Positions 1 through 6,725 of a stretch of 42,474 nucleotides of DNA are shown here, in pieces. The notes beneath the pieces were generated by a model. That model made no database searches. It was given only the letters and a program-made list of their open reading frames with translations, and was not told the DNA's origin. This DNA comes from Clostridia bacterium (GTDB taxonomy: Bacteria > Bacillota > Clostridia > Oscillospirales > CAG-272). The translations under genes and the position numbers were made by a program. The stretch is taken from positions 1 to 42,474 of the forward strand of contig JAFQFR010000040.1 in NCBI GenBank assembly GCA_017398595.1, given 5' to 3'. Each line of letters starts with the position of its first letter. Position 1 is the stretch's first letter.

Positions 1-36
1 AACAGCGCAGCTCCTGCAAATGGAACTGCGCTGTCT
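1..36 (-). terminator. Hairpin after the DUF2500 gene
   Basis: ACAGCGCAG and CTGCGCTGT form a 9-bp stem just beyond the stop codon of the leftward DUF2500 gene. Any T-run on the minus strand would fall outside the window, so terminator function is inferred from stem and position. Confidence 0.5.
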
Positions 37-399
37 TTATATTCTCTCAAAACCGAGATACCGTGTACCCTGGAATGTCAGATATCCTTTGTCGCCCTCC
101 ACGAGCATCCCGTATTCCTGTCCGGTCATATGTAACTCCATTCGGTCGCCGCTGTCCACCTGAAAGGTGACATAGTAGCTGGTGGAGTGATGTGTGTGGT
201 GATCGTGATGGTGATGCAAAACATTCGTCCGTTTGGATACCACAGTTGCAGCTACGGTCAGGCGAGGAGAATTGTTATTTTTATTCCACTGACCAATGCC
301 ACGGACAATCGTCACAATAAAAAATCCAAATACCAGGATGAACATCAGCATAAACATCACGCCGAACATCCCGAAACCAAAATCAAATCCAAATCCCAT
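37..399 (-). CDS. DUF2500 family membrane protein
   Basis: A 120-residue protein. Residues 1-10 are rich in Gly and Phe, one membrane segment covers about 11-33, and a soluble domain follows. Residues 62-71 are almost all histidine (HHHHDHHTHH), then a beta-rich stretch with a YVTFQVDSGDR motif runs to the end. The layout matches DUF2500 proteins, whose function is unknown. The His cluster could bind a metal, but nothing here proves that. The start lies 1 nt after the stop of the IreB-like gene, so the two are probably translationally coupled. It is the last gene of the leftward repressor-protease operon and is probably expressed in the quiescent, integrated state. Confidence 0.72.
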   Translation of the reverse strand: MGFGFDFGFGMFGVMFMLMFILVFGFFIVTIVRGIGQWNKNNNSPRLTVAATVVSKRTNVLHHHHDHHTHHSTSYYVTFQVDSGDRMELHMTGQEYGMLVEGDKGYLTFQGTRYLGFERI

Positions 400-400
400 A

Positions 401-613
401 TTATCGGCCTTTCTGCTTTACGTGCGGTGCTATGTAATCCCAAATCTGCTCCCGATCAAGCTGGGCTATCAGCTTGCGAGCGTCCCCTTTGCGGGTGATG
501 TATGATTCATTGCCGGTTGAAGCATATGCATAAAGCTGATCATACGGCTCATAACCCGCATCCTCCAGCACCGACACAACATATCCCATCGTTTCTTTGA
601 ACTTATCCTTCAC
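401..613 (-). CDS. IreB-like small regulatory protein
   Basis: A 70-residue protein starting at GTG (611-613). The core, with GYEPYDQLYAYASTG, YITRKGDARKLI and LDREQIWDYI, follows the IreB family pattern (GYNPINQIVGYLLSGD, YI..H..AR..I.KLERDEI..EL). IreB of Enterococcus is a substrate of the Ser/Thr kinase IreK and a negative regulator of cephalosporin resistance. This copy is shorter at the N-terminus than the chromosomal protein, so the threonines phosphorylated in IreB cannot be matched confidently. It sits 15 nt after the protease gene and 1 nt before DUF2500. A copy inside a mobile element's immunity operon suggests a regulatory role in maintenance, which is inference. Confidence 0.7.
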   Translation of the reverse strand: MKDKFKETMGYVVSVLEDAGYEPYDQLYAYASTGNESYITRKGDARKLIAQLDREQIWDYIAPHVKQKGR

Positions 614-628
614 TCACTCGCCCCCGCA

Positions 629-1138
629 TCAATAGAACTTATTCTTATATTCCTGCTCACGGAACTGATGACCGCGGCTTCTCAGTTCTGCCACTTTAAG
701 GGCGACGAGATTGATATCGGATTTCATTGCACGGGCGATCTGCTGAACGTCAAAACCTTGATATATGTACTCGGTTATCTCATCATCAGGAAGCATCAGC
801 TGAGCAGCGAATACGTTTGCCTCGTACTCGATGCGGCTGGTTGTCATGTCAAAGATGTTGAACTCCTGCAGGCTGGGAGTTTTTTTCAGCTCATCTTTAT
901 GAAGTATATGATGACCAAGCTCATGGGCGATAACGATTGATCGTGTAACAGGATGAAGACCTGCTTTTACCATAATGATCGGTTGGCGATCCATAATGGT
1001 GTATACGCCTTTTTGATTCTTGAACGGCATCTCCTCAACGAAAATATCCATTCGGTGAGCCAGCTTTTCAGGGTTGCGTGTCTCGTATTTCCGAAATATT
1101 CTGTTCGCTGCGGCTATAGCGGACTTCATTTGTGCCAT
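629..1138 (-). CDS. immA: ImmA/IrrE family metallopeptidase
   Basis: A 169-residue protein. The zinc site HELGHH is at about residues 72-77, and the third-ligand glutamate is in IEYEANVFAAQLMLP at about residues 103-117. This is the standard gluzincin layout of ImmA/IrrE (COG2856) proteins. In ICEBs1, ImmA cleaves the repressor ImmR to induce the element. The start is set at 1138 (MAQMK) because GGGAGGG lies about 6 nt upstream; an in-frame ATG at 1156 would put that ribosome site inside the gene. It lies 61 nt downstream of the XRE repressor, which is the expected partner and substrate. The product most likely controls induction of the element. Confidence 0.85.
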   Translation of the reverse strand: MAQMKSAIAAANRIFRKYETRNPEKLAHRMDIFVEEMPFKNQKGVYTIMDRQPIIMVKAGLHPVTRSIVIAHELGHHILHKDELKKTPSLQEFNIFDMTTSRIEYEANVFAAQLMLPDDEITEYIYQGFDVQQIARAMKSDINLVALKVAELRSRGHQFREQEYKNKFY

Positions 1139-1199
1139 GATTATCCCTCCCTTCACATCACTTCATTGTACTGCAAGTGATGTCCGATAATCCGTACAG

Positions 1200-1649
1200 T
1201 CACGATTCGCTGTCGGTCTTGGTATCGGTTTCAGAGTCCTTACCGCGCTTGTTCTTATAAGGATCGTATTTCTCTCTGTTTTTCTGACGAACCTTCCAAT
1301 AAATCTCCTGTATTCCTTGGGTAAGGATTTCAAGATCATCTTCGTCGATTTCGCCGTTGGTGTATGTATAATTGATCTGATCAAGAATTTTCTGCGCACC
1401 TTTTGCGCCGCGGGGACCAAACTCGCTGCCGATGTTCATGATGAACTCTTCGTTTTCGGTCAGCAGATAATCAACGCTGACACCGAGAGTCTCTGCAATT
1501 CTTGCATAGTCAGCACGGGTTCTCGGGAAAGACTTCCCATTCTCATAAACAGAGATCATTCGCGTGGATACCTGAATCAGCTTGGCAAACTCCTTCTGAT
1601 CCATCCCTCGCTTCGTTCGTTCCAGTTTGATTTTCTCACCGAAAGTCAT
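1200..1649 (-). CDS. immR: XRE family repressor (ImmR-like)
   Basis: A 149-residue protein. An N-terminal helix-turn-helix of the Cro/cI type covers residues 5-60 (KLERTKRGMDQKEFAKLIQV, then STRMISVYENGKSFP), followed by a region that could hold the protease-sensitive site and an acidic, highly charged tail (KRGKDSETDTKTDSES). The start at 1649 is supported by GGAGGT about 7 nt upstream; in-frame ATGs up to 1688 lack a ribosome site. It is transcribed away from the polymerase gene and followed by the ImmA-type protease, the same pair order as immR-immA. It most likely binds the repeated ACTTG-type motifs between the two facing promoters at 1734-1820. Confidence 0.8.
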   Translation of the reverse strand: MTFGEKIKLERTKRGMDQKEFAKLIQVSTRMISVYENGKSFPRTRADYARIAETLGVSVDYLLTENEEFIMNIGSEFGPRGAKGAQKILDQINYTYTNGEIDEDDLEILTQGIQEIYWKVRQKNREKYDPYKNKRGKDSETDTKTDSES

Positions 1650-1733
1650 TACTGCTACCTCCATATTATTATATACTGTGTACTTCAACTACATTCGTTC
1701 AAAAATATTTGCAATTAAACTTCATAAAAGCTA

Positions 1734-1762
1734 TTGACAAATGAACTTGGATGGTGTATAAT
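1734..1762 (+). promoter_or_regulatory. Promoter of the Y-family polymerase operon
   Basis: Perfect TTGACA (1734-1739), 17-nt spacer, perfect TATAAT (1757-1762). The predicted start is near 1769, leaving a leader of about 97 nt before the polymerase ATG. It faces the repressor promoter. Confidence 0.85.
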
Positions 1763-1791
1763 ACTTACACAGATGAACTTGAACTACATAT

Positions 1792-1820
1792 AGTATACAC
1801 TTGAATTGCAATTTTGTCAA
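1792..1820 (-). promoter_or_regulatory. Promoter of the repressor operon
   Basis: On the minus strand TTGACA (1820-1815), 17 nt, TATACT (1797-1792). The predicted start is near 1785. The two promoters face each other and their transcripts would overlap by about 16 nt. TGAACTTG occurs at 1742-1749 and 1774-1781, and a related CACTTGAA at 1798-1805, as candidate repressor sites. Confidence 0.8.
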
Positions 1821-1865
1821 TAGTTTTTTGAAATATTTCGCTGATAATATGATGATTGATGTATT

Positions 1866-3104
1866 ATGGAAAGAACAATCCTGCATTGCGACATGAATAA
1901 CTTCTACGCCTCCGTTGAGTGCTTTCTCAATCCAAAGCTGAAACCATATCCGGTGGCAGTCTGCGGAAGTGCGGAAGAACGGCACGGAATCGTGCTGGCG
2001 AAGAACTACAAAGCAAAAGCCTTCGGTGTCAGCACAGGTGAAGCCATCTGGCAGGCAAAACAGAAGTGCAAGGATCTTGTGGTTGTTCCTCCGCATTACG
2101 AGGAGTATATGAAGTTCTCGAAAGCAGCCCGTGAGATCTACGAGGACTACACCGATCAGGTGGAAGCCTTCGGTATGGACGAGTGCTGGCTGGATGTCAC
2201 CGGATCCACGATGGTGATGGGAAGCGGAGAGAAGATCGCCAACGAGATCAGAGAACGGATCAAGTTTGAACTTGGTCTTACGATCTCCGCAGGCGTATCC
2301 TTCAATAAGGTTTTCTCAAAGCTCGGAAGCGATATGAAGAAACCGGATGCTGTCACCTGCATCCCGAAGGAACACTTCAAAGAGATGATCTGGAAGCTCC
2401 CAGCGTCAGAGATGCTCGGAGTAGGACGAGCCACAGAAAAGAAGCTCTCTTCCTTTGGCATCCGAACGATCGGTGACATCGCAAATTGGCCCGTGGATTT
2501 TTTTACGCGAAAGCTCGGCAAATGCGGGACAGACCTGTGGCGGTTTGCCAATGGACTCGACCAAAGCAAAGTCGCTTGCGTCGATGCCGAGGTTCCTGTC
2601 AAATCCGTTGGACACGGAATTACCACATTGCAGGATCTTGAAGATTCCGCCGAGGTATGGAAGGTAATGCTCGCTCTCTGTCAGGAGATCGGTCATAAGC
2701 TCTATACATACAACAAGAAGGCAACAGGTATCGCAATTGATATCCGTGACAATACGCTCTACACAAAGCAGTGGCAGCGTGGAATCCCCGTTTCCACACA
2801 AAGCCCGTCTTTGATTGCCCGCGAAGCCTTTGATCTGTTTCAAGCAAGATATGAGTGGAAGAACCCGATCCGCTCGCTGACTGTCCGTGCGATTAACCTT
2901 GTGTCCACGGACTTCGCCGATCAGCTGAATATCTTTTGTGATGCTGAACAGATGGACAGGCAGGAACGGCTTGATCATGTGATTGAGGACATCCGCCGCC
3001 GCTTTGGCAAGAGCATCATTTGCAATGCCTGTTTACTGAATAACCCCAAGATGCCTCCGGACTGTGAGACGAAAGTCATTATGCCGACCGGAGTGCCAAC
3101 CTGA
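1866..3104 (+). CDS. Y-family DNA polymerase (DinB/UmuC-like)
   Basis: A 412-residue translesion polymerase. The catalytic carboxylates are in LHCDMNNFYASVE (D9) and in MDECWLD (D105, E106). The steric-gate position is an aromatic (Y14). The palm/fingers are at about 1-170, helix-hairpin-helix thumb (MLGVGRATEKKLSSFGIRTIGDIA) at about 180-230, and the little finger at about 240-350. The length fits full DinB/UmuC proteins, with no sign of damage. The ribosome site is weak (no clear AGGAGG before 1866). Its promoter faces that of the repressor operon, so expression should follow element induction. Such error-prone polymerases are common cargo of conjugative elements and phages; whether this one helps element replication or host mutagenesis is not visible. 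Confidence 0.92.
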   Translation: MERTILHCDMNNFYASVECFLNPKLKPYPVAVCGSAEERHGIVLAKNYKAKAFGVSTGEAIWQAKQKCKDLVVVPPHYEEYMKFSKAAREIYEDYTDQVEAFGMDECWLDVTGSTMVMGSGEKIANEIRERIKFELGLTISAGVSFNKVFSKLGSDMKKPDAVTCIPKEHFKEMIWKLPASEMLGVGRATEKKLSSFGIRTIGDIANWPVDFFTRKLGKCGTDLWRFANGLDQSKVACVDAEVPVKSVGHGITTLQDLEDSAEVWKVMLALCQEIGHKLYTYNKKATGIAIDIRDNTLYTKQWQRGIPVSTQSPSLIAREAFDLFQARYEWKNPIRSLTVRAINLVSTDFADQLNIFCDAEQMDRQERLDHVIEDIRRRFGKSIICNACLLNNPKMPPDCETKVIMPTGVPT

Positions 3105-3120
3105 AAAGGAGGATCCTTAA

Positions 3121-3378
3121 ATGAATGAACCGGAGTACAGAAAGGTTTATGTTGATGTAACAGTACTGATGCGAAAGGATGGAACTCTCCTTCCGAAGTC
3201 CTTCCGATGGGAGGATGGAGAGAAATATCCGATTGACAGAGTCCTGCATATCACTCCCGCCGCCTCATTGAAAGTAGGCGGACGAGGAACACGATACACC
3301 GTAAAGATTAACGGCATGGAACGGTATATGTTCCGTGAAGAAGATCGGTGGTTCGTGGAAGCACCCATTATCAGATAA
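3121..3378 (+). CDS. Small conserved protein accompanying the polymerase
   Basis: An 85-residue basic protein with a strong AAGGAGG ribosome site at about 3107-3113, 16 nt after the polymerase stop, so it is in the same operon. It is beta-rich with motifs RKVYVDVTVLMRKDG, IDRVLHITPAASLK, GTRYTVKING and RWFVEAP. I recall similar small proteins beside Y-family polymerase genes in Clostridia, loosely like the DUF6504 proteins that accompany polymerase cassettes elsewhere, but I cannot confirm the family. A role as polymerase accessory factor is inferred only from linkage. Confidence 0.75.
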   Translation: MNEPEYRKVYVDVTVLMRKDGTLLPKSFRWEDGEKYPIDRVLHITPAASLKVGGRGTRYTVKINGMERYMFREEDRWFVEAPIIR

Positions 3379-3462
3379 GAGAAAGACATAAAAACTTGAA
3401 AAGGAATTTCGCTGCAATGAGAACGTATAGTTGTTTGAGGGATATAAGGAGCATACGAAAGA

Positions 3463-3672
3463 GTGAAGACGAATTACGAAGAATTATGGACAACCGTTCC
3501 CATGTACTGCCCGAACTGTGGGACGATCAACGATGGGTATAGAAACAGCGAGGGCAAGATCAAATACGAATGCCCGCGATGCGGACTTGTGATGGTCCGC
3601 ACATACAAGAACCGCAGACATGATCTGCTGGAAATCACCATTCCCGAAGGGATGGCACGACTGAGAGGATAA
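3463..3672 (+). CDS. Zinc-ribbon small protein
   Basis: A 69-residue protein with two CxxC pairs, MYCPNCG (about residues 14-20) and YECPRCGLVM (about 35-44), forming a classic four-cysteine zinc ribbon, followed by a basic stretch (TYKNRRHD). The start is GTG at 3463 with AAGGA about 12 nt upstream, which is long spacing; the only later ATG (3502) would begin right at the first cysteine and lacks a ribosome site. It lies between the polymerase gene pair and the next hypothetical gene, all rightward. It could bind nucleic acid, but the function is unknown. Confidence 0.65.
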   Translation: MKTNYEELWTTVPMYCPNCGTINDGYRNSEGKIKYECPRCGLVMVRTYKNRRHDLLEITIPEGMARLRG

Positions 3673-3677
3673 CGAAT

Positions 3678-4163
3678 ATGGCTTATATGAAGAATACCAC
3701 CTTCGATTATTTTTCGGGAAGCAACATTGATAACTTTCTTGATGATTGCTTCGATGTGGATGATACAATTGCACCGGTGATCAAGGTGCTGAACTTAAAA
3801 GGTTACACAACAAATTATTGTTGTTCAGGACATCCGTGCGGTGTGCGTATGGAAATGTTTTGGGAAGATTGTGACGATGATCCGATGAACTGCATTGTTG
3901 GTATCATTTCCGCAGAAAAGCTTCCGGACAATGAAAACAGTTACCGAATTGTGGTGGACACGCCTGCAATTCATCTGTATATCAGCTTTGGAGAGGACTA
4001 TGCTTTCGAGGAAATACCCGATGGGTTTACGTATGAATCCGGTGTATTGGAATACTTTATTCAGAGCGAGGAACCATACGATTTCCTTTACGAGCGATTG
4101 AATATGTGCAAAAAACTGTACGAGTGGGCAACGCAATTGCCGGAGTGCAGTAATCAAAGATAA
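3678..4163 (+). CDS. Conserved hypothetical acidic protein with CCSGH motif
   Basis: A 161-residue acidic protein starting 5 nt after the zinc-ribbon gene, with GAGAGGAT as ribosome site. The most distinctive part is DDTIAPVIKVLNLKGYTTNY followed by CCSGHPCG (residues 28-56), a pattern I recall from uncharacterised phage and mobile-element proteins: a helix, then a strand ending in a Cys/His loop. No catalytic family can be named. It is the last gene before the first non-coding stretch and probably ends the polymerase operon. Confidence 0.7.
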   Translation: MAYMKNTTFDYFSGSNIDNFLDDCFDVDDTIAPVIKVLNLKGYTTNYCCSGHPCGVRMEMFWEDCDDDPMNCIVGIISAEKLPDNENSYRIVVDTPAIHLYISFGEDYAFEEIPDGFTYESGVLEYFIQSEEPYDFLYERLNMCKKLYEWATQLPECSNQR

Positions 4164-4516
4164 AACAAAAAACTGAATATCTGCGGTGTAACGACGCAGA
4201 AGGCCTGGCTGAAACAGTGCTAAGTTAAGTCCTTTTTGCAGGTCATACAACAAAAACCGTACGGTCGGCAATGCCAGAATTGCGCAAGCTAAGTTGTGAA
4301 GCCACCGACAAGACGAGATCACTCTGTGAAAACAGCAGTGTAACTTTGTCTTGCCGGTGGCTTTTTGTCTTTTCGGCAGCCCGATAAACGCTCCCGGCAG
4401 GAAGACTGTGAGGAAGCGGTTGAATGATGACCGAGAGGAGCATTTACTTTTATCGCCACTTTTTCTCCTTAACCATCAGGGGTGAAAAAGTGTGGCAGGA
4501 ATACATCGCTAAGTAC
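4164..4516 (+). ncRNA. Structured non-coding stretch before the sigma-like gene
   Basis: There is no convincing gene here. A long hairpin spans 4300-4362: AGCCACCG pairs with CGGTGGCT, continues through CAAGAC/GTCTTG, and has an inner CTGT-GAAA-ACAG arm closed by a GNRA tetraloop. It is followed by a T-rich tail (4362-4373), so it looks like the 3' end of an RNA or an attenuator. A second hairpin at 4455-4496 pairs GCCAC/GTGGC and TTTTTC/GAAAAA with a 2-nt bulge. GCTAAGTT recurs at about 4220 and 4288. Strand is assigned from the T-tail. The RNA family is not recognised. Confidence 0.5.
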
Positions 4517-4573
4517 CCGTGATTTGGATTTTGATTTTCACGCGAACAGATACGAAATCAAAATTCAAATTCA
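4517..4573 (+). promoter_or_regulatory. Inverted repeat upstream of the sigma-like gene
   Basis: GATTTGGATTTTGATTT and AAATCAAAATTCAAATTC form a long A/T-rich inverted repeat with a 17-nt centre, ending directly before the GAGG ribosome site of the gene at 4585. It could be an RNA hairpin affecting translation or a DNA operator. Confidence 0.5.
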
Positions 4574-4584
4574 CGAGGTACAAA

Positions 4585-5187
4585 ATGGATAAGCAAATAG
4601 CACTTATGAAAAAACTTCAGAAAGATCCCGATACGATTGCCTACGCGCACTGTGATGAAATCATTCTGATCAAGCGTGAGGCCGCCGAAGACGGTTCAGC
4701 CGTATTGGTGGAGATCACAATTAACATCGACACAGAGAAAGCAACATCGAAACGCAGCATACTTGATTCAGAAATGCAGCTTTCAGATTTCGATGCAATG
4801 AAAAAACTGCTAACAGACCGCACGACTGAGGAGTTTAATGCTGACTGGCGGATCACACACCGAGATGTGGATCTTGATAAGCTGGAAAACACGGATATAC
4901 TGTGTCTTCCTTCAGTTGAGGAGGAGTACATAGAGAAATTCGAAGGCGAGGAAGATTATCGAACTATGGAAAATGCCATGAACTTGCTTGATGAATTGTT
5001 GAATGAAAAGCAAAAGAAATGGTTTCTTATGTCATATCGAGATGGCCTTTCTGATAGAGAAATCTCTCGCAGAGAAGGGGTAGCCCAGACTACTGTATCA
5101 CGCGGATTAACCGTGATTGAGAAAAAAATAAAAAATTTTTCTGAAAAAGCTCAAAAATATGCTTCAAAAAGCCCCAAAAAACTATAA
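4585..5187 (+). CDS. Sigma-factor-like DNA-binding protein (region 4 HTH)
   Basis: A 200-residue protein if started at ATG 4585, which has ACGAGGT about 6 nt upstream; longer frames from 4519 run through the inverted repeat. The last 55 residues resemble sigma-70 region 4: LNEKQKKWFLMSYRDGLSDR followed by EISRREGVAQTTVSRGL, a recognition helix. The first 120 residues are acidic and match no sigma region 2, so it is not a complete sigma factor. Similar proteins (Orf7-like) regulate transfer or excision in Tn916-type elements, where they lie upstream of xis-int as here. A regulator of the xis-int module is the best guess. Confidence 0.72.
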   Translation: MDKQIALMKKLQKDPDTIAYAHCDEIILIKREAAEDGSAVLVEITINIDTEKATSKRSILDSEMQLSDFDAMKKLLTDRTTEEFNADWRITHRDVDLDKLENTDILCLPSVEEEYIEKFEGEEDYRTMENAMNLLDELLNEKQKKWFLMSYRDGLSDREISRREGVAQTTVSRGLTVIEKKIKNFSEKAQKYASKSPKKL

Positions 5188-5673
5188 AGGTGAGGGGCAA
5201 AGAAATCGGTCGATTCTGACGGGCGATGGAGTCCTTCAAGTTCATTGATAACTCCATAATCCTTCAGCAGATACGTTACCGTTGCCGCAGGGTGATGAAC
5301 CGGCAAGCGACTGTGCGAGGGGAATCGACCGCATAAGCGGTCTTTTCCTCTTGGCACGACCGGGAGACAGCTCCTCCCGGATCGCCAGGACAAGCAACGG
5401 GTACAATGATACTTCCTTCCAGCCTATCGCTCGAGCGTTGAAGCGGTTCAGAACCGTAAGCCGTCGCAAGCACTGGGGAGGGCTCTGTGAGAACCACAGT
5501 TGGGGTGAGACTCCCATGAGAACAGTTCGCTACTGTTCGTCTGCTGATTGCCCGAGGCTTTGCCTCATGTCCGGGAGTCGAGGACGAATAGGACAACGAA
5601 CAACGCAAAACAACGGCAGGTGCGGTATTTTGCCGTACCTGCTATACATAACAAAAACCCATCGGAGGTTCAA
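5188..5673 (+). ncRNA. Candidate large structured RNA
   Basis: This is 486 nt without a credible gene, more G/C-rich than its neighbours and dense in short stable hairpins. Those visible include GACCGC-ATAA-GCGGTC flanked by GAGG/CCTC (about 5317-5352), CCGGGAG/CTCCCGG (about 5360-5383), CTGTG/CACAG (about 5485-5500), GAGGC/GCCTC (about 5560-5573) and, at the 3' end, GCAGGTGCGG/CCGTACCTGC (about 5619-5645). Open frames crossing it lack ribosome sites and family resemblance. I do not recognise tmRNA, RNase P, SRP RNA, a group I or II intron core, or a riboswitch. It lies between the sigma-like gene and mazF; an origin of transfer is an alternative. Confidence 0.55.
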
Positions 5674-6036
5674 ATGATAGTAAAGCGAGGCGAAGTATAT
5701 TTCGCCAACCTCAATCCCGTTGTCGGTTCAGAACAGGGCGGTAAACGTCCGGTTGTCATCATACAGAACGATATCGGCAATACATACTCAACAACGACGA
5801 TTATAGCCCCTATAACGACCAATAACAGGCATTCAAGATTGCCTACCCATGTCAGCATCAGCAAAGAAACAGAGCCGCTCAGGGACTCTGTGGCAATGCT
5901 TGAACAGATACGGACAATCGAGAAATCCCGGTTAAAAAAATGCATCGGAATGCTTTCCGAGGAAACCATGAAAAAGATTGATGATGCGGTGTTAATCAGC
6001 ATCGGCGTAAAAGAACTACATAAGAAAAGAGGATAA
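5674..6036 (+). CDS. mazF: MazF/PemK family mRNA interferase toxin
   Basis: A 120-residue protein with the full MazF pattern: MIVKRGEVYFANLNPVVGSE then QGGKRPVVIIQNDIGN, a central TTIIAPIT strand, LPTHVSI, and EQIRTIEKSRL near the end. These match Bacillus NdoA closely, including the conserved QGG, RPV and RT positions of the RNA-cleaving site. The start at 5674 is fixed by GGAGG at 5664-5668. Family members cut mRNA at short sequence motifs and are normally neutralised by a small antitoxin encoded immediately upstream. Here the upstream 486 nt hold no such gene; the next gene downstream is a small acidic protein. It may act in maintenance of the element. Confidence 0.9.
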   Translation: MIVKRGEVYFANLNPVVGSEQGGKRPVVIIQNDIGNTYSTTTIIAPITTNNRHSRLPTHVSISKETEPLRDSVAMLEQIRTIEKSRLKKCIGMLSEETMKKIDDAVLISIGVKELHKKRG

Positions 6037-6040
6037 CATA

Positions 6041-6382
6041 ATGAAAAAGATTACAAAGAGCGAATTTGCAGCAATCGTAGGCGATGCATACGACTGTGAT
6101 TACGAAAACGATTACGACAGCGATGAGCCTGCTTTTACCGAAGCAAGCTTCCAGCCGGAAGATCCGCGCTATCATAGATTCGTCGAATACTTCCATGATG
6201 AGGATCTCCTGCTTGAAGAATGGATCTACTGCCAGCGCCGCAGAGTTCCGTTTATCATTCACGAAGAAGACGATTACGGCAATGAGTTGATCTTCCAGAT
6301 CAGAACCGGCGAGGAACTGTACGATTATTTCGTACATATGAAGGAAGAATTCGAACGCGGTATCCGCAGATTCAGATATTGA
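6041..6382 (+). CDS. Small acidic protein downstream of MazF
   Basis: A 113-residue protein, very rich in Asp, Glu, Tyr and Phe, with acidic patches at about residues 14-30 (DAYDCDYENDYDSDEP) and 75-80, and a basic C-terminus (ERGIRRFRY). It starts 4 nt after the toxin stop with GAGG about 10 nt upstream, so it is cotranscribed and likely coupled. I recognise no family. Its acidity, size and coupling to an otherwise orphan mazF make it an antitoxin candidate, but it lacks a visible DNA-binding motif and the order toxin-then-antitoxin is unusual for this family, so this is speculation. Confidence 0.7.
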   Translation: MKKITKSEFAAIVGDAYDCDYENDYDSDEPAFTEASFQPEDPRYHRFVEYFHDEDLLLEEWIYCQRRRVPFIIHEEDDYGNELIFQIRTGEELYDYFVHMKEEFERGIRRFRY

Positions 6383-6392
6383 GGTTCCGCTT

Positions 6393-6713
6393 ATGACCAT
6401 GACTGATCGCAAACGAAATACAACCATGACCATCAGGCTCACAAACGATGAGAAATGCGTGATCGCCGCGAAAGCACGAGGCAGATCGCAAAGCATCACT
6501 GAATATGTTCTCGGTGTATTGCTCCTTGATGAAAGTGAACCGATCAAACGCTGCCAGAGCATCCTGAGACAGATGAAGCTGATCACGGACAAGCTTGATG
6601 GTGTATCCGAGCAGCTGAAAAAGCAGGAAGCAAAATCGGTTGATTTTCAGGATATCATCGATATGCAGAATGAACTCAAGAATCATATGCTCGCACTGTC
6701 AGCGAGAATGTAA
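6393..6713 (+). CDS. Ribbon-helix-helix protein, MobC-like
   Basis: A 106-residue protein. Residues 8-50 (RNTTMTIRLTNDEKCVIAAK, then GRSQSITEYVLGVLL) fit a ribbon-helix-helix DNA-binding fold as in MobC-type relaxosome accessory proteins and Arc/CopG regulators. Residues 55-105 are predicted mostly helical and coiled-coil-like (LRQMKLITDKLDGVSEQLKK). It lies between the toxin pair and the excisionase, all closely spaced. A relaxosome accessory role would imply an origin of transfer nearby and mobilisation by another element's relaxase; a plain transcription regulator is equally possible. Confidence 0.6.
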   Translation: MTMTDRKRNTTMTIRLTNDEKCVIAAKARGRSQSITEYVLGVLLLDESEPIKRCQSILRQMKLITDKLDGVSEQLKKQEAKSVDFQDIIDMQNELKNHMLALSARM

Positions 6714-6725
6714 CAGGAGGAAACA

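Noticed and set aside
4519..4584. Upstream ATG (4519) as start of the sigma-like gene
   Set aside because: It would place the long inverted repeat inside the coding region and lacks a ribosome site; ATG 4585 has one.
5290..5330. GTGCG as a group II intron 5' end
   Set aside because: No domain V hairpin or reverse transcriptase anywhere in the stretch.
5276..5608. 110-codon leftward frame across the non-coding stretch
   Set aside because: No ribosome site, low-complexity Ser/Pro/Arg composition, and the hairpins suggest RNA rather than protein.
5188..5673. Type III toxin-antitoxin RNA (ToxI-like)
   Set aside because: No tandem short repeats, and the toxin is a canonical MazF rather than ToxN.
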